The notes below the pieces were generated by a model. It saw nothing but the letters and a program-made list of their open reading frames with translations, was not told the DNA's origin and ran no database searches. DNA of 13,912 bases, taken from the NCBI GenBank assembly GCA_030151005.1, contig JASLES010000516.1:1-13912 (forward strand). The letters are read 5' to 3'. Positions 5,030 to 12,580 of the stretch are shown here, in pieces (position 1 is the stretch's first letter; the number at the start of each line of letters is the position of its first letter). Source of the stretch: Silvimonas sp. (lineage in GTDB: Bacteria; Pseudomonadota; Gammaproteobacteria; Burkholderiales; Chitinibacteraceae). The position numbers and the translations under genes are program-made.

Positions 5030-6295
5030 TCACTTGCGTTGCGGGCCGCCGGGCACTGCAGAATAACCATCATCCAGCGTTTTCAAAAAAGCCACGATGT
5101 CGCGGATTTGCGCATCGTTCAGTACCGCCTTTCTGGGGTTATGGGTAAACGGCGGGTCCGTGTGGTCTACGTTGCTGCGGTAGGCCTTGGGCAAGTCGTT
5201 GTAGAGGTCGACCTTGCCACTGGCCAGATGTGGAAACCACTTTCCGGCGTTGCTATCGCGCTCGCTATAAAAGCGCACAGCGTCTTCCAGCGTATGAAAG
5301 ACGCCATTGTGAAAGAACACGGTGCGGCCTGCTACGTTGCGCAAGGTAGGTGTTTTGAACATGCCGCAGTAGTCTGTTTCTTTAGCCATATCCGTGCGCA
5401 TGGGGCCACACAGGCCCATATCGAAATACGCCGGATCGTGGTTGGCCGGGATCTCCATATTGCGGGGCAAGCCCAGCGCGACAAAAGAGTAATCGGTAAA
5501 CGCAGCGGGCCGGCCGCCCGGACCGGGCGAGGCCACATGGCACTGGGCGCAATTGCCACGATCCGGATCACTGTACGCCGCAAGGCCGCGCAACTCGGCA
5601 GGGCTGAAGGTGGCATGGCCCGACATCACGGCGTCGAACTTGCTGGTAAACGGGTGAAAGCTCGGGTCTTCGGTTTCAAACGCTTCCAGCGCCTCACCGG
5701 CGTGAACAAACGCCTTGCCAGGATCGGCCCAGACATTGGCCCCGTACACCCGCGCAAACGCACCGGCATACGGTGCGTGCCGTAGCTTGGCGACCACGGC
5801 TTCGCGGCTGGCGTTGGCCATTTCGTTCGGGTTGAGCATGGGCATGGCCATCTGTTCGCGCAGAGATGGCATGGAACCATCCCGCATGAAGCCGCCAGTG
5901 GGGCCTTCGTCGTCGCTGTCTTCTGACTGCGGCACATAGTAATGCCGGGTAAACAACGGCGTGAACGTCAGGTAACGCAGCGAAGGCACGGCGCGGGCGC
6001 CGGCACGTTTCATGTCTGCCCCGCCCAATTGCACAGCCAGGCCATTGGTGGGGCCATAGGCGTGATCCGGGCTGTGGCAGGTGGCGCAAGACATCTGGCC
6101 TGAGCCGGATAACGTGGCATCAAAGAAAATCTGTTTGCCCAGTTCAGCCGCCGGGCTCAGTTTGGCCGGCACCGCCGGGTAACGCACCCAGATAGCGGGT
6201 TTGGGGGTCGGCGCAGGCGCGGCGCTGTGAGCGCCTGCGGCAAAGAACAGAAAACCCGCCGCGAGTGCGGCGGGTGTAAAGGTCTGCAAGGTCAT
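5030..6295 (-). CDS. secreted di-heme cytochrome c peroxidase-family protein
   Basis: A 421-residue periplasmic protein of the bacterial di-heme cytochrome c peroxidase/MauG family, which reduces hydrogen peroxide with electrons from small c-type cytochromes or oxidises protein substrates. A signal peptide runs to about Ala23-Ala26 (LAAGFLFFAAGAHSAA). Two covalent haem sites are present: CATCH at 70-74 and CAQCH at 249-253. Other family marks are ELGKQIFFDATLSGSGQMSC around 51-70, MFKTPTLRNV near 312-321 and FFHNGVFHTLEDAVRFY near 327-343. The start at 6295 follows the phosphoesterase stop by 9 bases and has no Shine-Dalgarno (TCCGTCCCC precedes it), so translation probably depends on the upstream gene. 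A strong terminator-like hairpin lies within its signal-peptide codons. Classical peroxidase versus MauG-like oxidation cannot be settled from sequence alone. Confidence 0.88.
   Translation of the reverse strand: MTLQTFTPAALAAGFLFFAAGAHSAAPAPTPKPAIWVRYPAVPAKLSPAAELGKQIFFDATLSGSGQMSCATCHSPDHAYGPTNGLAVQLGGADMKRAGARAVPSLRYLTFTPLFTRHYYVPQSEDSDDEGPTGGFMRDGSMPSLREQMAMPMLNPNEMANASREAVVAKLRHAPYAGAFARVYGANVWADPGKAFVHAGEALEAFETEDPSFHPFTSKFDAVMSGHATFSPAELRGLAAYSDPDRGNCAQCHVASPGPGGRPAAFTDYSFVALGLPRNMEIPANHDPAYFDMGLCGPMRTDMAKETDYCGMFKTPTLRNVAGRTVFFHNGVFHTLEDAVRFYSERDSNAGKWFPHLASGKVDLYNDLPKAYRSNVDHTDPPFTHNPRKAVLNDAQIRDIVAFLKTLDDGYSAVPGGPQRK
6251..6274 (-). promoter_or_regulatory. terminator-like hairpin inside the peroxidase signal-peptide codons
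   Basis: On the minus strand an all-GC 8-bp stem, CCCGCCGC (6274-6267) with GCGGCGGG (6262-6255), loop ACTC, is followed directly by TTTT (6254-6251) and then CTGTTCTTT. It covers bases 22-45 of the peroxidase frame (codons TPAALAAGF). Placed just after the phosphoesterase gene, it may reduce peroxidase transcription unless ribosomes follow closely. It may also simply reflect alanine and glycine codons in GC-rich DNA. Confidence 0.45.
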
Positions 6296-6304
6296 GGGGA
6301 CGGA

Positions 6305-8860
6305 TCAGAAATTGAACATGGACATCAGATCACCCACAGCCGTCTTGTTGGTCGGCAGATAGGCTTTTTGCGCTTGCACCGGGTTGGGCAGACGGTCGCG
6401 GCTGCGGGTAGAAAGCGGTGCCAGCTTCCAGTTGCGTTCGATGAATTTCAGCACAGAAGCATGATCGTAATAAGTGTGATCAACCATGCCGGCGCGGGCG
6501 TATGGCGACACCACAATCATCGGGATACGCGGGCCATCACCAAAGAAATCCAGGTTCTGGATCGGACCGGTATCAAAGTGGCCACCACCTTCATCCGTGG
6601 TGATCAGAATAGCCGTGGTGCCCCACAACGCCTGATTGGCTTTTACCTCGTCGACCACGTGCTTCAGATACACCTCAAGGTCAGCCGGGGCGGAGTAACC
6701 CGGGTGTGCGCTGGCCAGGTTCTTGGGCACCACATAAGACACCGCCGGCAGCGTGTTGTTGGCCACGTCATGGTCAAAGGTGGCCAGGTCGACCAGGTTG
6801 GCCTTGAGGGTAGCGCTGCTCATGATGTTGCTGGAGGCCACCAGCGGGTCGCCAATGACGTTGTACTGGGCGGCGATGGCGGTCGGCGCAAACTGGGCGA
6901 GCAGGCTCGGGTTCCCCGCCAGAGTGGTCTGCGCCTGGGTTTGGGTCATGCCCTGGCCCATCAGGTACGAGATCGCAAGCAGCGTGCTTTCGGTGGTTAC
7001 ATCCGCCGCATCACGCCCGCCGGTGTACCACTTCCAGCTGACATTGGCCTTGGCCAGCGCCTCGGCAATGGTCGGTACGGTTTGCGGCGGATAGTTGTAG
7101 TTATTGGGGCCGATCGGGTTAAGCGTGCCGTCCGTGGCGTAACCCGGGTTGTAGTTGTTCACCAGGTAGTACTTGCCCGCGTCGCAGTTGCTGGCCACAC
7201 CCTTGGCCGACAAGAAGCTCAGGATGGCCTGTACGCCCGGCTGGCTGGCATCGGCACAACCCACATAAGAACCGCCGGAATAACCATCCTGGTTATAGAA
7301 GTTGAGCGTGCCAGACATGGGGCTAGGGTCTTCAATCTGGTTGGCCGGCGGTGTCGCTACCGTGCCCGCGGTATTGAAGTACGGCATGTCCCCCGTCGCC
7401 ACCTGGAAGAAGTTCATGCCCGTGCCGCCCATGACAGACTGGTGATAGTTGTCGCTGATGGCGTAGGTTCTGGCCAGCGTGTTGAAGTACGGCGCATCCC
7501 CTGCCGCCATATTCATAAAGCCCATCAGTTCGCCACCCTGGCCGGGGTTGGACGGCGTAATGCCAGTGGTATCGCCACCCTGCCCGGTCTGCGCGGCCAC
7601 CCACATGAACATATCGAGCTTGCTGTTATCGCCACCGGTTTGCTGCCACATCTGGAAGAAGCGGTGAACCGGATCGCCCGTGGCGGCGCTCAGGCCCAGC
7701 GCCTGACCCAGCGCGCTGGCATCGGGCTGCGCGTACGGTACGTATTTGCTGATCTGGAACGGGCCATTGGGCAAATTGGCCGGGAAACGGGTATCGGCCA
7801 CGCCGCCGGCAGTCGCCAGCGAAGAAAGATCAACAATGCCGATCTTCTCTGGCTGCAGCAAGGTGGCGTAGGCGCTGCCGCGTGCCGGGTTAAGCGTGTA
7901 GGCCGTTTGTTGCGTACCCTGGCTTTGTGCAGCCAGGGCGAAGTTCGGACCCGGCGTGCCGTCGGCATTGACAATACCTTGGGACAACAGGTTTTTGACG
8001 GTCTGGTCAGAGGTGGTCTGGTAGGTGCCGAACAGACCATCGAACGTCTGGTTTTCCGCCACGATCACAATCACGTGCTGGATTGGCGTGGTGGTGCTCA
8101 GGCTCTGCGCCGCCACAATGGGGCCGTTCGCCAGCGGGGCGGGCATTTTGCCAGTCAGCGGCAACTGCACCGATTGATACGTGCCAGAGCCGTCGGTAGC
8201 CACCGGCTGGCCGTTGGCATCCAGCCGCTGGCCGACGCTGATGGTGTTGCTGTGGACAGTAATGTGGGCAATATCAAACAGCTTGTCGAGCGGCGAACCA
8301 ATCTGGTAACCCGCACCGACCGGATCAGCCACGCCACTGGCCGGCACGCCCAGCGCGGTGAACAGCGGTTGCAAGACGGTGTCTACATCCGTCACGGCTT
8401 GTGCAATGGTGGCGCTGCTCGGGTTGGCCGTAGAGAACTGGGCCGCGGTTGGCGCTGTGGTCAGGGTCTGGCCCAGCACTCGCTGCGTAATCAGCGTGGT
8501 CAGCGGGTTCAGGTTGGCCACCGTGGCGCTGCTGGAAGACGCCAGAATGGCCGACAACACCGCCGGGGAGCCATCGGTATCGTTTACCGGCACGGTCAGC
8601 ACAAACGGGGCCTTGCCACCCTTGAAGGAGAGCGAGTAGTTGCCTTTTGCATCGGTGATCGCGGTCTGCAGAGTGGCACCGGTGCTGTCTGTCAGCGTCA
8701 CTGGCACGCCCACCACGGCTACGCCTTGCGCGGCGACGCCAGAGATCGTCTGCTGGGTGGCCGCCGGGGTTGATGTCGAAGAACTGGAAGAGTCACTGCC
8801 GCAACCCGCAAGGGTGAGCATGGCGGCAGCACAGGCAATCGTCAGAAGAGTGGGTTTCAT
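6305..8860 (-). CDS. lipoprotein phosphoesterase (phospholipase C / acid phosphatase family)
   Basis: A large phosphoesterase of the family that includes bacterial phospholipases C and AcpA-type acid phosphatases, hydrolysing phosphate esters outside the cytoplasm. The 851-residue protein starts MKPTLLTIAC and has a lipobox LTLAGC, making Cys20 the lipidated residue. A serine-rich linker leads to a carboxypeptidase-regulatory-like beta domain at about 38-95 (ISGVAAQGVAVVGVPVTL). The catalytic domain starts near 260: HVIVIVAENQTFDGLFGTY at 262-280, SDNYHQSVMGGTGMN at 469-483, DEGGGHFD at 756-763 and DGPRIPMIVVSPYAR at 775-789. The frame extends to 8968, but 8860 opens the lipoprotein signal; neither site has a clear ribosome site (GCCGACCCC precedes). 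It is longer than usual because of the N-terminal domain and internal inserts. The peroxidase follows 9 bases after the stop. The exact substrate is unknown. Confidence 0.88.
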   Translation of the reverse strand: MKPTLLTIACAAAMLTLAGCGSDSSSSSTSTPAATQQTISGVAAQGVAVVGVPVTLTDSTGATLQTAITDAKGNYSLSFKGGKAPFVLTVPVNDTDGSPAVLSAILASSSSATVANLNPLTTLITQRVLGQTLTTAPTAAQFSTANPSSATIAQAVTDVDTVLQPLFTALGVPASGVADPVGAGYQIGSPLDKLFDIAHITVHSNTISVGQRLDANGQPVATDGSGTYQSVQLPLTGKMPAPLANGPIVAAQSLSTTTPIQHVIVIVAENQTFDGLFGTYQTTSDQTVKNLLSQGIVNADGTPGPNFALAAQSQGTQQTAYTLNPARGSAYATLLQPEKIGIVDLSSLATAGGVADTRFPANLPNGPFQISKYVPYAQPDASALGQALGLSAATGDPVHRFFQMWQQTGGDNSKLDMFMWVAAQTGQGGDTTGITPSNPGQGGELMGFMNMAAGDAPYFNTLARTYAISDNYHQSVMGGTGMNFFQVATGDMPYFNTAGTVATPPANQIEDPSPMSGTLNFYNQDGYSGGSYVGCADASQPGVQAILSFLSAKGVASNCDAGKYYLVNNYNPGYATDGTLNPIGPNNYNYPPQTVPTIAEALAKANVSWKWYTGGRDAADVTTESTLLAISYLMGQGMTQTQAQTTLAGNPSLLAQFAPTAIAAQYNVIGDPLVASSNIMSSATLKANLVDLATFDHDVANNTLPAVSYVVPKNLASAHPGYSAPADLEVYLKHVVDEVKANQALWGTTAILITTDEGGGHFDTGPIQNLDFFGDGPRIPMIVVSPYARAGMVDHTYYDHASVLKFIERNWKLAPLSTRSRDRLPNPVQAQKAYLPTNKTAVGDLMSMFNF

Positions 8861-8969
8861 GGGGTCGGCGCTGTAAGGGGAATCATTGTTATTCGAAGTG
8901 ATTCGCCAATCAGACCGGGTTGCCGCCTGTACTGGCCGGCAGATGGTTGCAAGTTTGTGTGTCACCACC

Positions 8970-8987
8970 GTGAACGGTTTATGTCAT
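8970..8987 (-). promoter_or_regulatory. candidate Pho box (PhoB site) before the phosphoesterase
   Basis: On the minus strand ATGACAT-AAAC-CGTTCAC fits the E. coli Pho box pattern of two 7-bp repeats around a 4-bp AT-rich centre (CTGTCAT-AAAA-CTGTCAC) at 13 of 18 positions, 5 of 7 in each repeat. It lies about 110 bases upstream of the phosphoesterase start. Control by phosphate starvation is common for secreted phosphatases and phospholipases, which raises the plausibility. The -10 that should follow is poor, so this remains a candidate. Confidence 0.4.
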
Positions 8988-9021
8988 AGGCATGAAGCCT
9001 TTGCGGCGGGGCTACTACGCC

Positions 9022-9978
9022 CTACAACCCGTCGCCCCAGCGCACCTGCCAGGCCAGACTGAGCACGTTGAAATCCGTGCCAGTACGTACGGCAACACCA
9101 TTGCTGTAGTTGACCTTGATTGAATTGAACCGGTTGATGGGTGCGGCAAGGGTGAAACCCAGTCTGGAGTTCTGCTGCAGATCGTTGTTCAGTACATGGT
9201 TAACCGTGGTACGCCCGCCTTGCAGCCATGCGCCCGTGACCGCCGCCCAGACCCCCGCCGGGAAGAACCGCACCAGATTCACCTGCACGCTGTAGATCGG
9301 TGCTTGTTCACGCTCTTTGCCGCCAAAGAAGTCATGATTGGTGCTGAAAAAGGTCACGCCGGTCGAGCCCTCTACCGACCAGTTCCCCAGCTTTTGAGAA
9401 AACCCCACCTCCGGTTTGACGAACCAGCGGTGGGTGCCAACATTGAGCAGTTTGCTGCCGTCGTACTGACCGGTCGGGGCGGAGACTTGCACGCTGGCGC
9501 CAGCAACAAAGTCCTCGGTATACGCGGGGTAATCTGCTGCACTGAGTGCCGGCGCACCAATCAGGTTGGCCGAGAGTTGAAACAGCGCATCACCGGCCCC
9601 GGAGACACTGCGGCCCACTTCCTGACCGGCATAGACGGCGCTGCCGCGAATGGTGGAGTGCGGCAGGCTGACGTTGAAGCGGGCTGACTGACCACCCAGC
9701 GCAAACACGTGAACAAAGGCCGCCACGGCGGTTTCGGCGCGGAGCTTTGCGTCATCCAGCGGCAGCGTCTGGCCCAGCGACATGCCGCCATCCGCCGCAG
9801 AGACGCCCAATACCAGAAAATTGATGTCGACCGGCGCATTGGTGTACGAGCGCGGCTCAATTTCCCCGGCGTGGGCCAGCGTCACCAACAAAGTCAGCGC
9901 GGTAGGCAGCCCGAAGTGGAATATCCCGCAGTGGCAAAGCAAGACGGGGCGGTGTGCCCGGCAATGCCTTTGCTGCAT
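9022..9978 (-). CDS. outer-membrane channel, phenol-degradation MetA (PF13557) type
   Basis: A 318-residue outer-membrane beta-barrel of the family first noted in meta-cleavage phenol pathways and thought to let aromatic or other hydrophobic compounds through. After a long signal segment ending LVTLAHA at about residue 37, the mature part begins EPRSYTNAPVDINFL, a typical family opening. Family blocks follow: SAPTGQYDGSKLLNVGTHRWFVKPEVGFSQ at about 166-195 and the ending IKVNYSNGVAVRTGTDFNVLSLAWQVRW. Alternating polar and hydrophobic strands and the C-terminal aromatic run fit a barrel. The start at 9978 has GGGG 8 bases upstream; the signal peptide's n-region is unusually long and holds three cysteines, so a later non-ATG start is possible. 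It lies between the cyclic-di-GMP gene (109 bases upstream) and the phosphoesterase (161 bases downstream), same strand. The transported compound is unknown. Confidence 0.78.
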   Translation of the reverse strand: MQQRHCRAHRPVLLCHCGIFHFGLPTALTLLVTLAHAGEIEPRSYTNAPVDINFLVLGVSAADGGMSLGQTLPLDDAKLRAETAVAAFVHVFALGGQSARFNVSLPHSTIRGSAVYAGQEVGRSVSGAGDALFQLSANLIGAPALSAADYPAYTEDFVAGASVQVSAPTGQYDGSKLLNVGTHRWFVKPEVGFSQKLGNWSVEGSTGVTFFSTNHDFFGGKEREQAPIYSVQVNLVRFFPAGVWAAVTGAWLQGGRTTVNHVLNNDLQQNSRLGFTLAAPINRFNSIKVNYSNGVAVRTGTDFNVLSLAWQVRWGDGL

Positions 9979-10028
9979 CTGGATATCCCCTTTTCACATT
10001 GGCTGTTTGCCCAGATCAACATAGTTCA

Positions 10029-10050
10029 TGCCCTGGGGGATGTCAGGGCA
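10029..10050 (-). terminator. hairpin after the MHYT-GGDEF-EAL gene
   Basis: TGCCCTG (10029-10035) and CAGGGCA (10044-10050) form a perfect 7-bp stem with an 8-base loop in the 109-base gap after the cyclic-di-GMP gene. There is no T-run on the minus strand, so termination would be weak or Rho-dependent. It may instead lie in the leader of the channel gene. Confidence 0.3.
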
Positions 10051-10087
10051 GGCGAGTACGCAAAACCAGGGGGCCCGGCCTGCAATG

Positions 10088-12166
10088 TCAGAAGTCGTCC
10101 AGATCATCATGCAGCATCAGACTCGGCAAAATGCTGCCGGGCTTGGGTTTGCCCAACAGAAAACCCTGCAAGGTGTCGCAGCCCAGATTGGTCAGGAAAT
10201 CTTGCTGTTCACGCGTTTCTACCCCTTCTGCCACGATGCGCAAATTGAGCGTTTGCCCCAGCGCGATAATGGCCGAGACAATGGCAGCGTCTTCAGTGTC
10301 TTGCGCCAGATCCCGCACAAACGCGCGGTCGATTTTCAGTTCATTGGCCGGCAGCCGCTTGAGGTAAAGCAGGCTGGAGTACCCGGTGCCAAAGTCATCA
10401 ATCGACACATGCAAACCCATATCACGTAGTTGCTGCAGAATCGCCACGCTGGCCGCCGCATCACGCATGGCGGTGGATTCAGTGATTTCCAGCGTCAACA
10501 GGCGCGGCTCCAGCCGGCTTTGGGCCAGAGCTTGTTGTACCGTCTCGACCAACCCCGGATGACTGAATTGCACGGCAGACAGATTCACTGCCACCGAGCA
10601 GGTCGCCGCACCCATGGCCTGCCATTGCGCCATCTGCCGGCAGGCTTCGTTCAAGACCCAGGCGCCCACCGGCACAATCAGACCGGTTTTTTCTGCCAGA
10701 TCAATAAACTCGCCGGGCATCAACAGCCCCAGTTGCGGGTGCTGCCAGCGTAACAAGGCTTCCACCCCCAGAATCGGGCCGGCCGGGGCTTTGAATTTGG
10801 GTTGGTAGTGCAGCACCAGTTCATTGCGGGTAATGGCTTGCCGCAGATCCTGCACCAGCTGCAACTGCCGGTGAACGTTGACGTTCATTGACGTTTCAAA
10901 GAAGCAATACGCATCACGCCCAACCCGCTTGGCGTGGTACATGGCCGTATCCGCATGCGTCAGCAGGTCATGCTGATTCACGCTATCTGTCGGGTAAAGC
11001 GCAATCCCCACACTGCCAGAGATCACCACCTGTAGCCCCTCGACCAGGAATGGTTGCCGGATTTCATGCAACAAGGCTTCGGCCAGTGCGCCAGCATCCG
11101 CCGGATCATGAATACCGGCCAGCACGACAAACTCGTCGCCGCCAATGCGCGCCACCGTATCACTCTGGCGTACCCGCGCGGCAATGCGACGGGCCACTTC
11201 AATCAGCAACAGGTCACCCACGTGATGACCATATGCGTCATTCACGGGCTTGAAGCCATCCAGATCCAGAAACATCAACGCAAAACTGGTGCTATCGCGC
11301 TGGGCAACCCCCAGTTCATGGGTCAGGCGTTCTTCCAGCAAGACCCGGTTGGGCAGCCCGGTCAGATTGTCATGCAAGGCCAGATAGGCCAGTTTTTCGT
11401 TGGCCAGCGCCAGAGAACTCGACAGCGCCCCGGTGCGCGCCGCCATGCGCATATCCAGCACGGAAATCAGCAGCGCCATGCCCAGCACCAGCAGCGTGAC
11501 AACAATAATCATCAACGCCAGCCAGTTGGCCTGCACGCCCCCCTGCGCCACGGTACAGATACTGCCAAACGGGAATTGCGCCGCCCCCATGCCGGTGTAA
11601 TGCATGCCGGAAATGGCCGCGCCCATCACCACCGCCGCCGCCACGCGCAGCGCCCGCACGCCATGTGCCAGCCCGCGCAAATAGTGCGCCACCCACAGCG
11701 CCGCGCCAGAGGCCACCACCGCAATCACAATCGAGAGCACAAACAGACCGGGGTTGTACTGGATACCCGGCGCCATGCGTAGCGCCGCCATGCCGGTGTA
11801 ATGCATGGCGGCCACACCTGCGCCCATCAGGGCCGCGCCTGCCGCCAGTTTGCGCGGCGGCAGTGTCTGCGGGCTTACCCACCACAAGGCAAACGCCGAC
11901 AACAAAACCGCAATCAACAAAGAGAGCGCGGTAAGCAGCGGGTCATATCCCAGCGCAATGGGCAGGCTGAACGCCAGCATGCCGACAAAGTGCATGGCCC
12001 AGATGCCCATACCCATGGCCATGGCGCCACCTGCCAGCCACCAACGCCGCGCGGTGCCAGTGGTCATGGCAACGCGGCCGGCCATATCCAGCGCCGTATA
12101 AGACGCCAGGATAGCAACCAGAATCGAGAGCAACACCAGCAGCGGGTTGTACGTGCCAGACAACAT
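10088..12166 (-). CDS. MHYT-GGDEF-EAL cyclic-di-GMP turnover protein
   Basis: A 692-residue inner-membrane protein that may both make and break cyclic-di-GMP, the messenger controlling biofilm and motility. The N-terminal seven-helix MHYT sensor (about 5-240) carries MHFVGM at 58-63 and MHYTGM at 121-126 and 188-193; such domains are proposed to bind copper and sense oxygen, CO or NO. The GGDEF domain (about 260-425) has an intact GGDEF at 342-346 and the inhibitory RxxD site (Arg333-Asp336) five residues before it. The EAL domain (about 437-680) has EAL at 469-471, VNLS with Asn528, ITES at 561-564, DDFGTGYSS at 590-598, KIDRAF at 611-616, AEGVET at 646-651 and QGF at 667-669. Both active sites look competent. 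The start at 12166 has AGGA 9 bases upstream. It diverges from the glycine-rich surface-protein gene. Confidence 0.95.
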   Translation of the reverse strand: MLSGTYNPLLVLLSILVAILASYTALDMAGRVAMTTGTARRWWLAGGAMAMGMGIWAMHFVGMLAFSLPIALGYDPLLTALSLLIAVLLSAFALWWVSPQTLPPRKLAAGAALMGAGVAAMHYTGMAALRMAPGIQYNPGLFVLSIVIAVVASGAALWVAHYLRGLAHGVRALRVAAAVVMGAAISGMHYTGMGAAQFPFGSICTVAQGGVQANWLALMIIVVTLLVLGMALLISVLDMRMAARTGALSSSLALANEKLAYLALHDNLTGLPNRVLLEERLTHELGVAQRDSTSFALMFLDLDGFKPVNDAYGHHVGDLLLIEVARRIAARVRQSDTVARIGGDEFVVLAGIHDPADAGALAEALLHEIRQPFLVEGLQVVISGSVGIALYPTDSVNQHDLLTHADTAMYHAKRVGRDAYCFFETSMNVNVHRQLQLVQDLRQAITRNELVLHYQPKFKAPAGPILGVEALLRWQHPQLGLLMPGEFIDLAEKTGLIVPVGAWVLNEACRQMAQWQAMGAATCSVAVNLSAVQFSHPGLVETVQQALAQSRLEPRLLTLEITESTAMRDAAASVAILQQLRDMGLHVSIDDFGTGYSSLLYLKRLPANELKIDRAFVRDLAQDTEDAAIVSAIIALGQTLNLRIVAEGVETREQQDFLTNLGCDTLQGFLLGKPKPGSILPSLMLHDDLDDF

Positions 12167-12198
12167 TCAATCTTTTCCTGAGGACGTCTGGAGAATGA

Positions 12199-12227
12199 GT
12201 TTTATCGCGCCGTCCTGGTAAGGCCAA
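12199..12227 (-). promoter_or_regulatory. candidate promoter for the MHYT-GGDEF-EAL gene
   Basis: On the minus strand TTGGCC (12227-12222, 4 of 6) is followed after 17 bases by TAAAAC (12204-12199, 4 of 6), about 33 bases before the start codon at 12166. The spacing is ideal, the hexamers only moderate. Confidence 0.3.
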
Positions 12228-12477
12228 GGCATTAAACGCGACAACGGCGGATTCTGACACATATGCGGCCGTCATCCAGCCCGTTCTGCGCCAGATTGTG
12301 AGAGGGCAGACGTTTTCCGGGAAGGGCTGCAATAGCTCTAGCGGCAGTGAACATGCGGCCTGCGCGCCTGTTTGATGCGTTCTGATTCGACGCAAACGAG
12401 TTTGTCCCTGGTTGTCGACTTGCGCAGTGCGCCCTCTCTGCCGGCGCGCATCGCCACGTAGGCGGATGAGCAAACCT

Positions 12478-12505
12478 TTGCTCAACCGGTTCTCCCTTCT
12501 ATAAC
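12478..12505 (+). promoter_or_regulatory. candidate promoter for the glycine-rich gene
   Basis: TATAAC at 12500-12505 (5 of 6 matches) with a weak TTGCTC at 12478-12483 sixteen bases upstream. Transcription would begin near 12512, giving a leader of about 70 bases. The poor -35 would suit activator control. Confidence 0.35.
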
Positions 12506-12514
12506 TATTTCGAT

Positions 12515-12532
12515 AGATACAAATCAGATACA
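12515..12532 (+). repeat. phased direct repeat AGATACA
   Basis: AGATACA occurs at 12515-12521 and again at 12526-12532, 11 bases apart, or one helical turn, immediately downstream of the predicted transcription start of the glycine-rich gene. Such phasing is typical of a site bound on one DNA face. It is short enough to be chance. Confidence 0.3.
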
Positions 12533-12580
12533 CCCCGCCTTATACCTTCTTTGCCAATCCTCCCTCCGGACCGCATACAC

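Larger units (their letters stand above)
12167..12580. other. divergent intergenic region between the c-di-GMP gene and the glycine-rich gene
   Basis: Some 414 bases without a supportable gene. It holds candidate promoters for both directions (listed separately) and an 11-bp palindrome GCGCA-G-TGCGC at 12422-12432. The long 5' spacing suits regulated expression of a surface protein. A minus-strand open frame crossing it (11943-12533) overlaps the MHYT gene in another frame and looks spurious. Confidence 0.5.

Noticed and set aside
6227..8773. 848-codon open frame on the plus strand
   Set aside because: It lies antisense to the phosphoesterase and the peroxidase start, is rich in Arg, His and Gly with no recognisable domain, and has no ribosome site. 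It is a shadow of GC-rich coding DNA.
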